Source: Sessilibacter corallicola
GTDB lineage: Bacteria; Pseudomonadota; Gammaproteobacteria; Pseudomonadales; Cellvibrionaceae
Direction: 5' to 3'
Length of the DNA stretch: 64,000 nt
NCBI RefSeq assembly: GCF_021290925.1
Contig: NZ_JAJSLX010000002.1
Coordinates: 957,001 to 1,021,000 of the forward strand
In this document: piece by piece, positions 54,925 to 63,070 of the stretch
How positions within the stretch are numbered: position 1 is the stretch's first letter
Layout: each line of letters starts with the position of its first letter
Position numbers and translations under genes: made by a program
Notes under the pieces: model-generated
Database searches by the model: none
Seen by the model: the letters and a program-made list of their open reading frames with translations, nothing else
What the model was told of the DNA's origin: nothing

Positions 54925-55668
54925 CTATTTAGTTGAAGCTCCGACCATAATTTCTTCAAGAGTCAGGTCGGTTAAACGAGTTAAATTTTTGAATAAATAA
55001 TAAAATGCGCCCATCAAAATAACGGTAGCGGGAAGTACGATAACCGGATAAGACAACAGCTGCATTTTGCCAAGTTCGGAATTGTATTGCTCCGTTCCCG
55101 GTGGGCTGATCACAATCCATTTTGCCAAAACGTAGTTGAGAATGGATGACACAAAAAATGAGAGTGCAACCAGATAGGTGGCGGTTTTTAGTGTTTTCTC
55201 AAATCGTGCTTGATTGGAATGTTCTCTCAGTGCCTGATTAATTCGATCGACATCGACGATGGCTTCGTTAAACATGATGGTTTTAATCAGTGGGAATGGC
55301 GTATAAATAGAAACCAGTGAAACAATGGCGAGAATCCCTGGAATAGCGGCTTCTTTAATTGCGATGTATTTGGGGTCTAGCTCCAATAAACTGATGCCGC
55401 CGGTTGCCATTACGCTAAAGATACCGATGCCTGAAAACAGGTTGAATTTTTTCCGCGCCCGATAATCCATGATTCCGTAGATGAGCGGGAAGGCTAAAGC
55501 AACCACCAGACCCAAGGTTGGTCCGAGATATTCTTCTTTGCTGAGTTTGATCAGAATAACGGTGGGTAGAATGATGTTAAACGCAAGGTTAACCCACATG
55601 TTTTCTTTGGCAGGGGGTTCTGTCTTAACTGTTTCGCTGGTCAAGTTTTCCGTGTCTTTGTTAGTCAT
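54925..55668 (-). CDS. VC0807 family multipass membrane protein
   Basis: 247 residues with about six hydrophobic helices after a hydrophilic N terminus of 24 residues. LAFNIILPTVILI, LVVALAFPLIYGIMDY and FNEAIVDVDRIN resemble the VC0807 family, whose function is unknown. It takes the position where an intracellular septation protein gene often precedes yciI, but it is a different family. Possibly transcribed with yciI. Confidence 0.75.
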   Translation of the reverse strand: MTNKDTENLTSETVKTEPPAKENMWVNLAFNIILPTVILIKLSKEEYLGPTLGLVVALAFPLIYGIMDYRARKKFNLFSGIGIFSVMATGGISLLELDPKYIAIKEAAIPGILAIVSLVSIYTPFPLIKTIMFNEAIVDVDRINQALREHSNQARFEKTLKTATYLVALSFFVSSILNYVLAKWIVISPPGTEQYNSELGKMQLLSYPVIVLPATVILMGAFYYLFKNLTRLTDLTLEEIMVGASTK

Positions 55669-56179
55669 GATGTTCCGTGTTTGTAATCAATTGTTTCATC
55701 GCTGAACAGTAGGCAGATGTAGGGTACTCGGATTCATTCCGTGTATTCTGGCGTTCTCTTAAACAAGCAACATTAGCGTTGGAATTCCAATTCCACACGA
55801 TCATAGTTACTGGTTTCGTTACATCTGCGTTGTTTTCGCCTTTCAAATACTCTACGTCTTGGTTTTTGCCGCTTTGCCAGATGGACCTTTTTTTAAGAAT
55901 AAGGTTCGCTGGTAACCACTCACTTAAACGCGCGTGTCAGGGGCATGTTTAAAGCCGCCATTATACGCATTTTCGTTTTTAATGAATCACCGCCTACTCT
56001 TGATTGTTTCGTCGGTTCTTACATTGATCGTGATGGCGGTGATTTTAACGAGTTTCCGGTGTTGACGGGTATAACTCATTGTTTTGTCTGTTTAATTGAT
56101 AGAAACTTTTGGAAAAAGCTTTTGACTTTGTGGTGTAATACCGGGTTTAGCGAATTCAACACGGGTAAATGGGCGTATT
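55669..56179. other. Intergenic region between divergent units
   Basis: 511 bp separating VC0807/yciI from the PHP gene. Two short open frames cross it but neither has family features or a ribosome site. Promoters for both sides should lie here. Confidence 0.5.
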
Positions 56180-57025
56180 TTGAGTATTTGTTATGATTTG
56201 CATTGCCATAGCACATGTTCCGACGGCGCCTTATCGCCTGCTGATGTCGTTAAAAGAGCCCATGCTCAGGGCGTTCAGTGCTTAGCCATTACCGATCACG
56301 ATACCTTCGATGCCTATGAAATAGCGCGACCAACGGCCGAAGAGCTTGATGTGACATTAATCTCTGGGGTCGAGTTTTCTTGCCAGTGGAAGGGCAAAAA
56401 TATCCACATTGTTGGACTCAACGTTGATGTTCAACACCCTGTCATGAAAGCGGCCAAATGTTTGATGAATGAACGCCGCCTCAGTCGAGCAAAAAAAATA
56501 GCGGAACGACTCGAAAAGCTCGGTGTGGAAAATGCCTTCGCTGAGGCCGAAGCCAATGCTGCAGGCGGTCAAATTGGGCGGCCACACTTTGCCAAATATC
56601 TCGTTGAGGCAGGCTACGTGAAAAACCTCAACCAAGCGTTTAAGCGGTATCTTGGTGCCGGCAAGCCCGGCGACATAAAGCAACAATGGCCTGAATTTGA
56701 AGAGGTTGTTGGTTGGATTCGTCAAGCCTCTGGTGTCGCCATTATCGCGCATCCTCTGAAATACAAACTCACACGAACCAAATTGAGAGAAATGTGTGCG
56801 CATTTTCGATCGTGCGGTGGTCACGGAATTGAAGTGATCAGCGGCGGGCATCAAACTCCGGCTGAAACAAAAGCGTTGTGTGATTTGGCCAATCGCTTTG
56901 AATTTTTGGGTTCAGTGGGCAGTGATTTTCACAAAGAGGGGATGTCTTGGCAGGAGTTGGGGTGCATTGGCACACCCAATCTATCGTGTACGCCTGTGTG
57001 GTCCAGCTGGAGCAGCCAACAGTAA
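56180..57025 (+). CDS. PHP-domain exonuclease, RNase AM (TrpH/YciV-type)
   Basis: 281 residues. PHP metal motifs: YDLHCHSTCSDG, AITDHDTFD, SGVEFSC, AIIAHP and SVGSDFHK. Family members are 5'-3' exoribonucleases (RNase AM, formerly TrpH/YciV) that act on short RNAs and mature rRNA 5' ends. The likely start is TTG 56180, giving an N terminus aligned with the family; the ribosome site is weak. It heads the conserved row with yciO, scpAB and rluB. Confidence 0.87.
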   Translation: MSICYDLHCHSTCSDGALSPADVVKRAHAQGVQCLAITDHDTFDAYEIARPTAEELDVTLISGVEFSCQWKGKNIHIVGLNVDVQHPVMKAAKCLMNERRLSRAKKIAERLEKLGVENAFAEAEANAAGGQIGRPHFAKYLVEAGYVKNLNQAFKRYLGAGKPGDIKQQWPEFEEVVGWIRQASGVAIIAHPLKYKLTRTKLREMCAHFRSCGGHGIEVISGGHQTPAETKALCDLANRFEFLGSVGSDFHKEGMSWQELGCIGTPNLSCTPVWSSWSSQQ

Positions 57026-57105
57026 AAGCCTGATTGGCTGATTGAATAAAAAATTAGAATCAGAATAGTCCTCGTCCAAGAGGTTAATTGAATTAGGAGG
57101 CCTTG

Positions 57106-57738
57106 GTGGCTCAGTTTTTTCAAATCCACCCCGAAAACCCTCAACAGCGATTAGTACGCCAGGCGGTAGAAATTGTTCGACGTGGTGGTCTGATTGTTTA
57201 CCCTACAGATTCTGCGTATGCGTTGGGTTGCCATATTGGGGACAAAATGGCGTTGGATCGTATTCGCAGTATTCGCCAGTTAGATAAAGATCATAACTTC
57301 ACGTTGATGTGTCGCGATCTTTCTGAGCTTGCAACCTACGCCCGAGTAGACAACCAAGTGTTTCGAATGATTAAGTCGCACACGCCGGGTCCATTTACGT
57401 TTATTTTGCCGGCAACGTCGGAAGTGCCTCGACGTTTGATGCATCCAAAACGTAAAACTATTGGTATGCGTGTTCCCGACAATCCGATTGCGCTTGCCCT
57501 AATGCAAGAGCTGGGTGAGCCATTGATGAGCAGTACGCTTATCATGCCAAACGAAGAATTACCGTTGACTGACCCTTATGAAATTCGTGACATATTAGAA
57601 CATCAGCTAGAATTGATTATTGACGGCGGTTACTGCGCAATGGAACCCACCACAGTAATCGATTTCACGCACGATCATCCTAAAGTCATTCGAAAAGGGC
57701 TTGGCGACCTTTCTGGGTTTGATATCGAATTTGATTGA
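57106..57738 (+). CDS. yciO: YciO, Sua5/TsaC-like protein
   Basis: 210 residues aligned end to end with E. coli YciO: MAQFFQIHPENPQQR start, GGLIVYPTDSAYALGC, HNFTLMCRDLSEL, GPFTFILPAT, KRKTIGMRVPDNPIA and TTVIDFT. YciO belongs to the threonylcarbamoyl-AMP synthase fold; its own role is less clear than TsaC. GTG 57106 is chosen because AGGAGG lies 5 bases upstream; a TTG sits one codon earlier. Confidence 0.93.
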   Translation: MAQFFQIHPENPQQRLVRQAVEIVRRGGLIVYPTDSAYALGCHIGDKMALDRIRSIRQLDKDHNFTLMCRDLSELATYARVDNQVFRMIKSHTPGPFTFILPATSEVPRRLMHPKRKTIGMRVPDNPIALALMQELGEPLMSSTLIMPNEELPLTDPYEIRDILEHQLELIIDGGYCAMEPTTVIDFTHDHPKVIRKGLGDLSGFDIEFD

Positions 57739-57898
57739 TAGCTGCTCAGCTTTTCTGTGGTTTATTGAAGATAAATTCGCCTGCGCTGCTGCTTGTAGAA
57801 TCGCTATTTGATGAGATGGTTTTACTCGGTATAATGCCCGGCCGATTTTCCAACAGATGAAAAAATGCCCAATAATCCAACAAAACTAAAGGCGCACA

Positions 57899-58843
57899 GT
57901 GGCTGAAGAAAACGAATTATTTGGTCACACCGATTCTTCTCAAGACACCTTGCCTGATCCCCAAGGTGAAAAGCCCTCAGAATCTCAAACCGAATCTGAT
58001 TCGCCTGTGGTACAAGAACAGGCATCTGCGGCAGATAGCAGCGGTGAATCTGAGGCTCCGAGTCAAGGGGAGATGCCCTTCGCTATTGTTGCGGGTAAAG
58101 AAATAACGGAAATTCCAAAAGACCTTTATATTCCACCTGACGCCTTGGAAGTGATTTTGGAAGCTTTCGAAGGTCCGTTGGATTTATTGCTTTATCTGAT
58201 TCGAAAGCAAAACATTGATATTCTCGATATCAATGTCGCTGACATCACTCGCCAATACATCGATTACGTAGAAATGATGAATGCTCTGCAGTTTGAGTTA
58301 GCGGCGGAGTATTTGGTGATGGCGGCGATGCTTGCGGAAATTAAATCAAGAATGCTGTTGCCGCGCCCTCCCAAAGACGACGAAGAGGAAGAAGATCCAA
58401 GAGCAATGCTCATTCGTCGCTTGCAAGAGTATGAGCGATTCAAAAAAGCCGCTGAGGATATTGATTCTCTGCCGAGAATTGGCCGAGATGTGCACACGGC
58501 GCAAGCTCAGGCGCCGAGCAAAACCATTACGCGCGAAGATCCTGATGTCGATATGAAAGAGCTGTTGTTGGCACTGTCTGAGGTGTTGAGGCGCGCAGAT
58601 ATGTTTACCAGCCACCAAGTGGAGCGTGAAAAGCTATCCACTCGTGAGCGGATGGCGCAGGTGCTCGATAAGTTGTCGCATCAGCAATTTATGCCGTTTG
58701 TGAGTTTGTTCAGCATTAAAGAAGGTCGCTTAGGCGTTGTCGTTACTTTTTTGGCTGTTATGGAACTCATTAAAGAATCTTTGGTTGAGATTATTCAAAA
58801 TGAGCCTTTTGGACCTATCCACGTTAAGTCGCGAGCGCAATAA
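57899..58843 (+). CDS. scpA: Segregation and condensation protein A, with extended N terminus
   Basis: 314 residues. The kleisin core starts near residue 80 (LEAFEGPLDLLLYLIRKQNIDILDI split at about 85-105; FELAAEYLVMAAMLAEIKSRMLLP) and ends with the winged C-terminal region (FLAVMELIKESLVEI). ScpA bridges Smc heads together with ScpB. The first ~75 residues are an acidic, Ser/Gln-rich, probably disordered extension. Start is GTG 57899; a downstream start would remove the extension but none has a clear site. scpB follows after 2 bp. Confidence 0.92.
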   Translation: MAEENELFGHTDSSQDTLPDPQGEKPSESQTESDSPVVQEQASAADSSGESEAPSQGEMPFAIVAGKEITEIPKDLYIPPDALEVILEAFEGPLDLLLYLIRKQNIDILDINVADITRQYIDYVEMMNALQFELAAEYLVMAAMLAEIKSRMLLPRPPKDDEEEEDPRAMLIRRLQEYERFKKAAEDIDSLPRIGRDVHTAQAQAPSKTITREDPDVDMKELLLALSEVLRRADMFTSHQVEREKLSTRERMAQVLDKLSHQQFMPFVSLFSIKEGRLGVVVTFLAVMELIKESLVEIIQNEPFGPIHVKSRAQ

Positions 58844-58845
58844 TT

Positions 58846-60150
58846 TTGGACGCTAATCGGTTAAAACAAATCATTGAAGGTGCCTTGCTTGCCGCGGGCC
58901 AAACTTTAGACGTAAAGCGTTTATTGGAGCTTTTCGCTAATGATTCTGAGGAAATTCTTCAGGGTAAAGTGACCGCTGAAGACATTGACGCTGCTTTAGA
59001 AGCTATTGTTAAAGATTGTGAAGGTCGCGGTTTTGAACTCAAGCAAGTCAGCAGCGGCTGGCGCTTTCAAGTCCGAGAAGAGACCGCACAATGGGTTAAT
59101 CGCCTGTGGGAAGAAAAACCACAAAAGTATTCCAGAGCAATGCTCGAAACCCTCGCGTTGATTGCCTATCGCCAGCCTATTACCCGCGGTGATATTGAAG
59201 AGATTCGCGGCGTAGCGGTCAGTTCGCATATTATTAAGACGTTGTCGGAGCGCGATTGGGTTAAAGTGGTCGGTCATCGCGATGTTCCGGGTCGACCGTC
59301 TTTGTACGCAACGACAAAAACCTTTTTGGACTACTTCAATTTAAAGAGTCTCGAAGAATTGCCGTCGTTAGGTGAGCTGGCCGACATCGAACAATTGAAT
59401 TCTGAGCTTAATTTAGAAGTTAAGCCTGAAAATACCGGCGATAATACTGACAATAAGGTTGAAGGCAGCGACAGCAGTGAAGCAGACGCAACTGCGGCTG
59501 ACAGCGATGTTGCTGATAGAGATGTTGCTGACGTAGAAGCTGATGTTTCCGAACAAAACCCAGAGTCGGAAGGCGTTGATCTTGACGAGTCTGAAAATAT
59601 TGAATCGGCCGATACAGAGCAAACACAAGACTCTGATTCAACAACAGACGTGGATGAACCGGTATTTGTTGATGAAGCGCTTGTTGAAGAACTAGTTACT
59701 GAATCCGATACAGATGAAGCTGACCGTGAAAAGGTCGTTGTTGGCGAAGAAACCAGCAGCCCTGTTGATTCTCAGATTGACTCGGTCGAATCACGAGAGT
59801 TTGAGAGCGATGTGCTTGATGCCCCGGTGGATTCGGATGCAATCGATGCTGAATCGACCGAAGATAACGAAGAACCTGATGTGGTGTCGGAAGAATCCGA
59901 AACCCAATCAGAGCAAGTAGATATTGATGCTGACGATGAACAGGATTTATCGCTGGCGCCACAGGACCCAATTGACGAGGAGAATGAGACTGAACTCGTC
60001 AGTGAACCGGCTATTGATGAGCCTGAGATTGAAGCTGAACCGTCCAGCGTAGAGACGGAAAACCAGGATCAACTGGTGGATGATGAGGAATCAGAAGAAG
60101 ACGAAAAGCCAGTAGAGCACAAGGCTAAGTCCTTATTTGATATAAGTTAA
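58846..60150 (+). CDS. scpB: Segregation and condensation protein B, with long acidic tail
   Basis: 434 residues against about 180-200 usual. The core (LKQIIEGALLAAGQTLDVKRL; YSRAMLETLALIAYRQPITRGDIEEIRG region; GRPSLYATTKTFLDYFNL) ends near residue 180. Then about 230 residues consist mainly of Asp, Glu, Ser, Val and Thr with no fold I recognise, ending in a basic KPVEHKAKSLFDIS. Start is TTG 58846, 2 bp after scpA. Its last base is the first base of rluB (ATGA-type overlap variant), so expression is coupled. Confidence 0.93.
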   Translation: MDANRLKQIIEGALLAAGQTLDVKRLLELFANDSEEILQGKVTAEDIDAALEAIVKDCEGRGFELKQVSSGWRFQVREETAQWVNRLWEEKPQKYSRAMLETLALIAYRQPITRGDIEEIRGVAVSSHIIKTLSERDWVKVVGHRDVPGRPSLYATTKTFLDYFNLKSLEELPSLGELADIEQLNSELNLEVKPENTGDNTDNKVEGSDSSEADATAADSDVADRDVADVEADVSEQNPESEGVDLDESENIESADTEQTQDSDSTTDVDEPVFVDEALVEELVTESDTDEADREKVVVGEETSSPVDSQIDSVESREFESDVLDAPVDSDAIDAESTEDNEEPDVVSEESETQSEQVDIDADDEQDLSLAPQDPIDEENETELVSEPAIDEPEIEAEPSSVETENQDQLVDDEESEEDEKPVEHKAKSLFDIS

Positions 60151-61004
60151 TGATAGATAACAGTAGTGCCCATTCTATGGTAGAAGGCGAAAAAATTCAG
60201 AAAGTATTAGCCCGCGCAGGCTTTGGCTCCCGAAGAGAAATGGAGAGAGCCATTACCGATGGCTTGGTGACCGTTAACGGTCAGCCAGCAACATTGGGAG
60301 ACCGTGTATCCGAGGACGATAAATTACAGTTCAAGGGTAAGCGTGTCGCCGTCACTTCTGAAAAAGAAACATTGCGTGTACTTTTGTACAACAAACCCGA
60401 AGGTGAAATCTGTTCTCGGTCTGATCCTGAGGGCCGACGAACCGTGTATGATCGTTTGCCTAAATTACAAGGCGGTCGTTGGATTTCTGTCGGTCGTTTG
60501 GATTTTAATACCAGCGGTTTGTTACTGTTTACCAATAACGGTGAACTGGCAAATAAACTGATGCATCCTTCATCAGTTATCGATCGTGAATACTTGGTTC
60601 GCATTCAAGGTAATGTCGATGACGACATGAAAGAGCGGTTGCGTACGGGAGTCTTACTCGACGACGGTACCGCCAAATTTACCGACATTGTTGACGGTGC
60701 CGGTGAAGGCAGAAACCGTTGGTTCTATTGTGTGGTTATGGAAGGTCGCAACCGAGAAGTGCGTCGGTTGTGGGAATCCCAAGGCGTTAAGGTCAGTCGC
60801 CTAAAGCGCGTCCGCTACGGCAACATTTTTATTCCATCTCACGTTCGTGTTGGTCAATGGATCGAACTATTACCGAAAGAAGTCGGTGATTTGTGTTTGA
60901 CTGCGGGCATTAAACCCCCGAAAAAGCGACCAATGCACGTCAAAGAAAAACAAGCCTACGATCGTCACCAAAAGAAATTGCGATCAAAAGGTCAGCGTTA
61001 TTAA
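60150..61004 (+). CDS. rluB: 23S rRNA pseudouridine(2605) synthase RluB
   Basis: 284 residues: an S4 RNA-binding domain (EKIQKVLARAGFGSRREMERAI) followed by the pseudouridine synthase core GRLDFNTSGLLLFTNNGELANKLMHP with the catalytic Asp, and the REVRRLWESQGVKVSRLKRVRYG motif. A basic C-terminal tail follows. It modifies U2605 of 23S rRNA; RluF/RluE are less likely given the scpAB linkage. Its stop directly abuts the stop of the convergent GGDEF gene. Confidence 0.93.
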   Translation: MIDNSSAHSMVEGEKIQKVLARAGFGSRREMERAITDGLVTVNGQPATLGDRVSEDDKLQFKGKRVAVTSEKETLRVLLYNKPEGEICSRSDPEGRRTVYDRLPKLQGGRWISVGRLDFNTSGLLLFTNNGELANKLMHPSSVIDREYLVRIQGNVDDDMKERLRTGVLLDDGTAKFTDIVDGAGEGRNRWFYCVVMEGRNREVRRLWESQGVKVSRLKRVRYGNIFIPSHVRVGQWIELLPKEVGDLCLTAGIKPPKKRPMHVKEKQAYDRHQKKLRSKGQRY

Positions 61005-61904
61005 TTAACGGACTTGGTTTCGTCCCCCGCGTTTTGCCAAATATAGGTTGTCATCGGCTTGATTGAATAAGGCTTGGCTGTCTTTCGCTTCTTTCAAGCT
61101 GCCGATGCCAACACTGACGGTTGCTTTAATGTCATTACCACTAATAGTGACTGTCAGTTTCTCAACTTCTTTTCGAATTCGCTCTGCAATCACAAGCGCG
61201 CCTTCGCGATCCGTTTTGGTTAGGATCGCCGTAAATTCCTCACCACCGTAGCGAAAAATCATATCGGTTTGGCGCATAACAGACTTTAAACATTCCGCGA
61301 CTGATTTTAATACTTCGTCGCCTGCGAGGTGGCCGTACTTATCGTTAATGCGTTTAAAGTAATCGATATCGATCACCAGTAAGCTCAGGTCTTGGTGGTA
61401 ACGTTGAGCCAGCCGTTGCTCACGCTCGAAGTTTCGACTAAACGCAAAGCGGTTACCAACGCCTGTCAGCGCGTCTTGACGCGCGTTGCGAATGGCTTCT
61501 CGATAGAGCAAAGCGTTTCTCAGCGGGTACAACAAGTGTGAAAGACACAGCTCAACCATCGATAATTCATAATCGGTGAGCTTGGAGGAATTACTGATGC
61601 GTATTTCACCCAGCTGCTCTTGCTCGGCTTTCAGCTGGTAAAAGCACTGGTGCTTTAACACTGGCCCACCGATGGGAAGATTAATATTAGACTCAGGTAA
61701 GGAATAGAGGAGGCGGCAACCGGGAACCAGAGAGCGAATATGATCCAGAAGATGGGTAAATATAACTTCTAGCTCAAGACTTGATTGCAGCTTTTGCACC
61801 AAGAGTAAAACATCTTCTGTAGCGACTGTCAGTTGCTTATTGGTAATAGCGTTTGATGTGTTGCGTTTTCCAAGCACTGATACAGTAGATGTAGATGACA
61901 ACAT
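61005..61904 (-). CDS. Diguanylate cyclase with N-terminal sensory region
   Basis: 299 residues. The first ~130 residues form a GAF-like, soluble sensory part, followed by a GGDEF domain: DALTGVGNRFAFSRN, DIDYFKRINDKYGHLAGDEVL and RYGGEEFTAIL with an intact active-site GGEEF. It synthesises cyclic di-GMP. An inhibitory RxxD site cannot be confirmed by eye. ATG 61904 is preferred, with AAGGAAGGA upstream; an earlier in-frame ATG at 61937 lacks a site. It complements the HD-GYP gene elsewhere in the window. Confidence 0.92.
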   Translation of the reverse strand: MLSSTSTVSVLGKRNTSNAITNKQLTVATEDVLLLVQKLQSSLELEVIFTHLLDHIRSLVPGCRLLYSLPESNINLPIGGPVLKHQCFYQLKAEQEQLGEIRISNSSKLTDYELSMVELCLSHLLYPLRNALLYREAIRNARQDALTGVGNRFAFSRNFEREQRLAQRYHQDLSLLVIDIDYFKRINDKYGHLAGDEVLKSVAECLKSVMRQTDMIFRYGGEEFTAILTKTDREGALVIAERIRKEVEKLTVTISGNDIKATVSVGIGSLKEAKDSQALFNQADDNLYLAKRGGRNQVR

Positions 61905-62293
61905 GATTGATTCCTTCCTTAACAATTCCTGAGTCAATAATGAGTTATTGATCGACTTAGGGATAACAGTTTGGGAAGTCTTATCGCTAAATGTGTGCCA
62001 TTTTCGAAGAAAATAAAAACAGTATGAAAATCAAAGATTTATAATTTCTTAAATTAATTTCTAGATTCGGCAGTCAAACTATTGACGAGTGTGAAGGAAG
62101 TTTTTCACCTACTGACTTGGGTAGGCGACAAAAGTTTGAATGAAAACCGGCATTAATATGCCGCCATCGGACTGGGTCATGTTTCATATTTATTAGATAA
62201 TACTTTTATTTTGGGGCGAGTTAACAGCCTCTTGTACACTCTGAATTGGCTTTCGTCTGTTTGGATCAAATAACCTAGCCGACACATAAAATT
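61905..62293. other. Divergent intergenic region
   Basis: 389 bp between the GGDEF gene and the CbiM-like gene. AT-rich; no repeat or RNA recognised. Confidence 0.5.
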
Positions 62294-62959
62294 ATGTTTG
62301 TACTTATTTATCCGGGCACGGCTTTAATGTGGTTTAGCACTATAAGCGCATGTTTGATCATGCTGTTAATTGTGCTGTTTGCACCTTGGAGAGCGTTTTT
62401 TTCCGTTTCTCAGCGCGTATTGCTGTGGCTTTTTTACGCGTTCTCATTGGCTTCGGTATGGTTGTTAGAAGTGAAAGTGGCTGATGTATTTTCGGTTCAT
62501 TTGTCGATGATGACCGCAGCGGTCTTTTTGTTCGGTTTTCGTTTGGCGATATTGGCGGGTGTTTTTGGATTATTTGCTCACCAATTAGTATCGCCTTTTA
62601 TGTGGGATGTACTGGGTTTAAATTTTTTACTGACCGTGGTCATGCCCGCTGTAGGCACCTACATTGCTCTAAAAATTGTTGCTCTAGTGCCAATTAATAA
62701 TTTATTTGTGTTTATTTTAGGCGGTGGATTTTTTGGCGCGATTTTAAGTGTTTTAGTAACGGTCGCATCTGGATTGGCTTTGTTTGGCATTTTTAATGCC
62801 TGGAGCTTAACGGTGGTTATAAAAGACCATCTGTGGCTGTACGGAATGTCGCTGTTCCCAGAAGGTTTTATCAACGGTGCAATTGTATCAACGACGACAG
62901 TACTGTGGCCGCATTTGGTAAAAACCTACGACGATCACAGGTACCTTGATGATTCCTAG
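62294..62959 (+). CDS. CbiM-like energy-coupling factor permease homologue (COG3235)
   Basis: 221-residue inner-membrane protein with six to seven hydrophobic helices. The C-terminal LFPEGFINGAIVSTTTVLWP segment and the pattern of helices match the COG3235 group related to CbiM-type ECF permeases. No ECF ATPase or cobalt/nickel genes are adjacent, so it probably works with components encoded elsewhere or has another role. Confidence 0.7.
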   Translation: MFVLIYPGTALMWFSTISACLIMLLIVLFAPWRAFFSVSQRVLLWLFYAFSLASVWLLEVKVADVFSVHLSMMTAAVFLFGFRLAILAGVFGLFAHQLVSPFMWDVLGLNFLLTVVMPAVGTYIALKIVALVPINNLFVFILGGGFFGAILSVLVTVASGLALFGIFNAWSLTVVIKDHLWLYGMSLFPEGFINGAIVSTTTVLWPHLVKTYDDHRYLDDS

Positions 62960-63070
62960 CGGATTAAATTGTGTTGGATGGCCACTCTGCTGAATTTATA
63001 CGACATAAAACAACAGAGTGGGAAAACAGAGCGGTAAAGAGGTTTAACGTATATTGATCAGTGATCAATA

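Noticed and set aside
55661-55846. 61-codon minus-strand frame overlapping the VC0807 start
   Set aside because: Low complexity, no ribosome site and no family; most likely chance.
55945-56196. 83-codon frame before the PHP gene
   Set aside because: No recognisable domain, no ribosome site, and it overlaps the PHP start.
56357-56854. 165-codon frame antisense to the PHP gene
   Set aside because: The plus-strand gene has all PHP motifs; the antisense frame has none of a real family.
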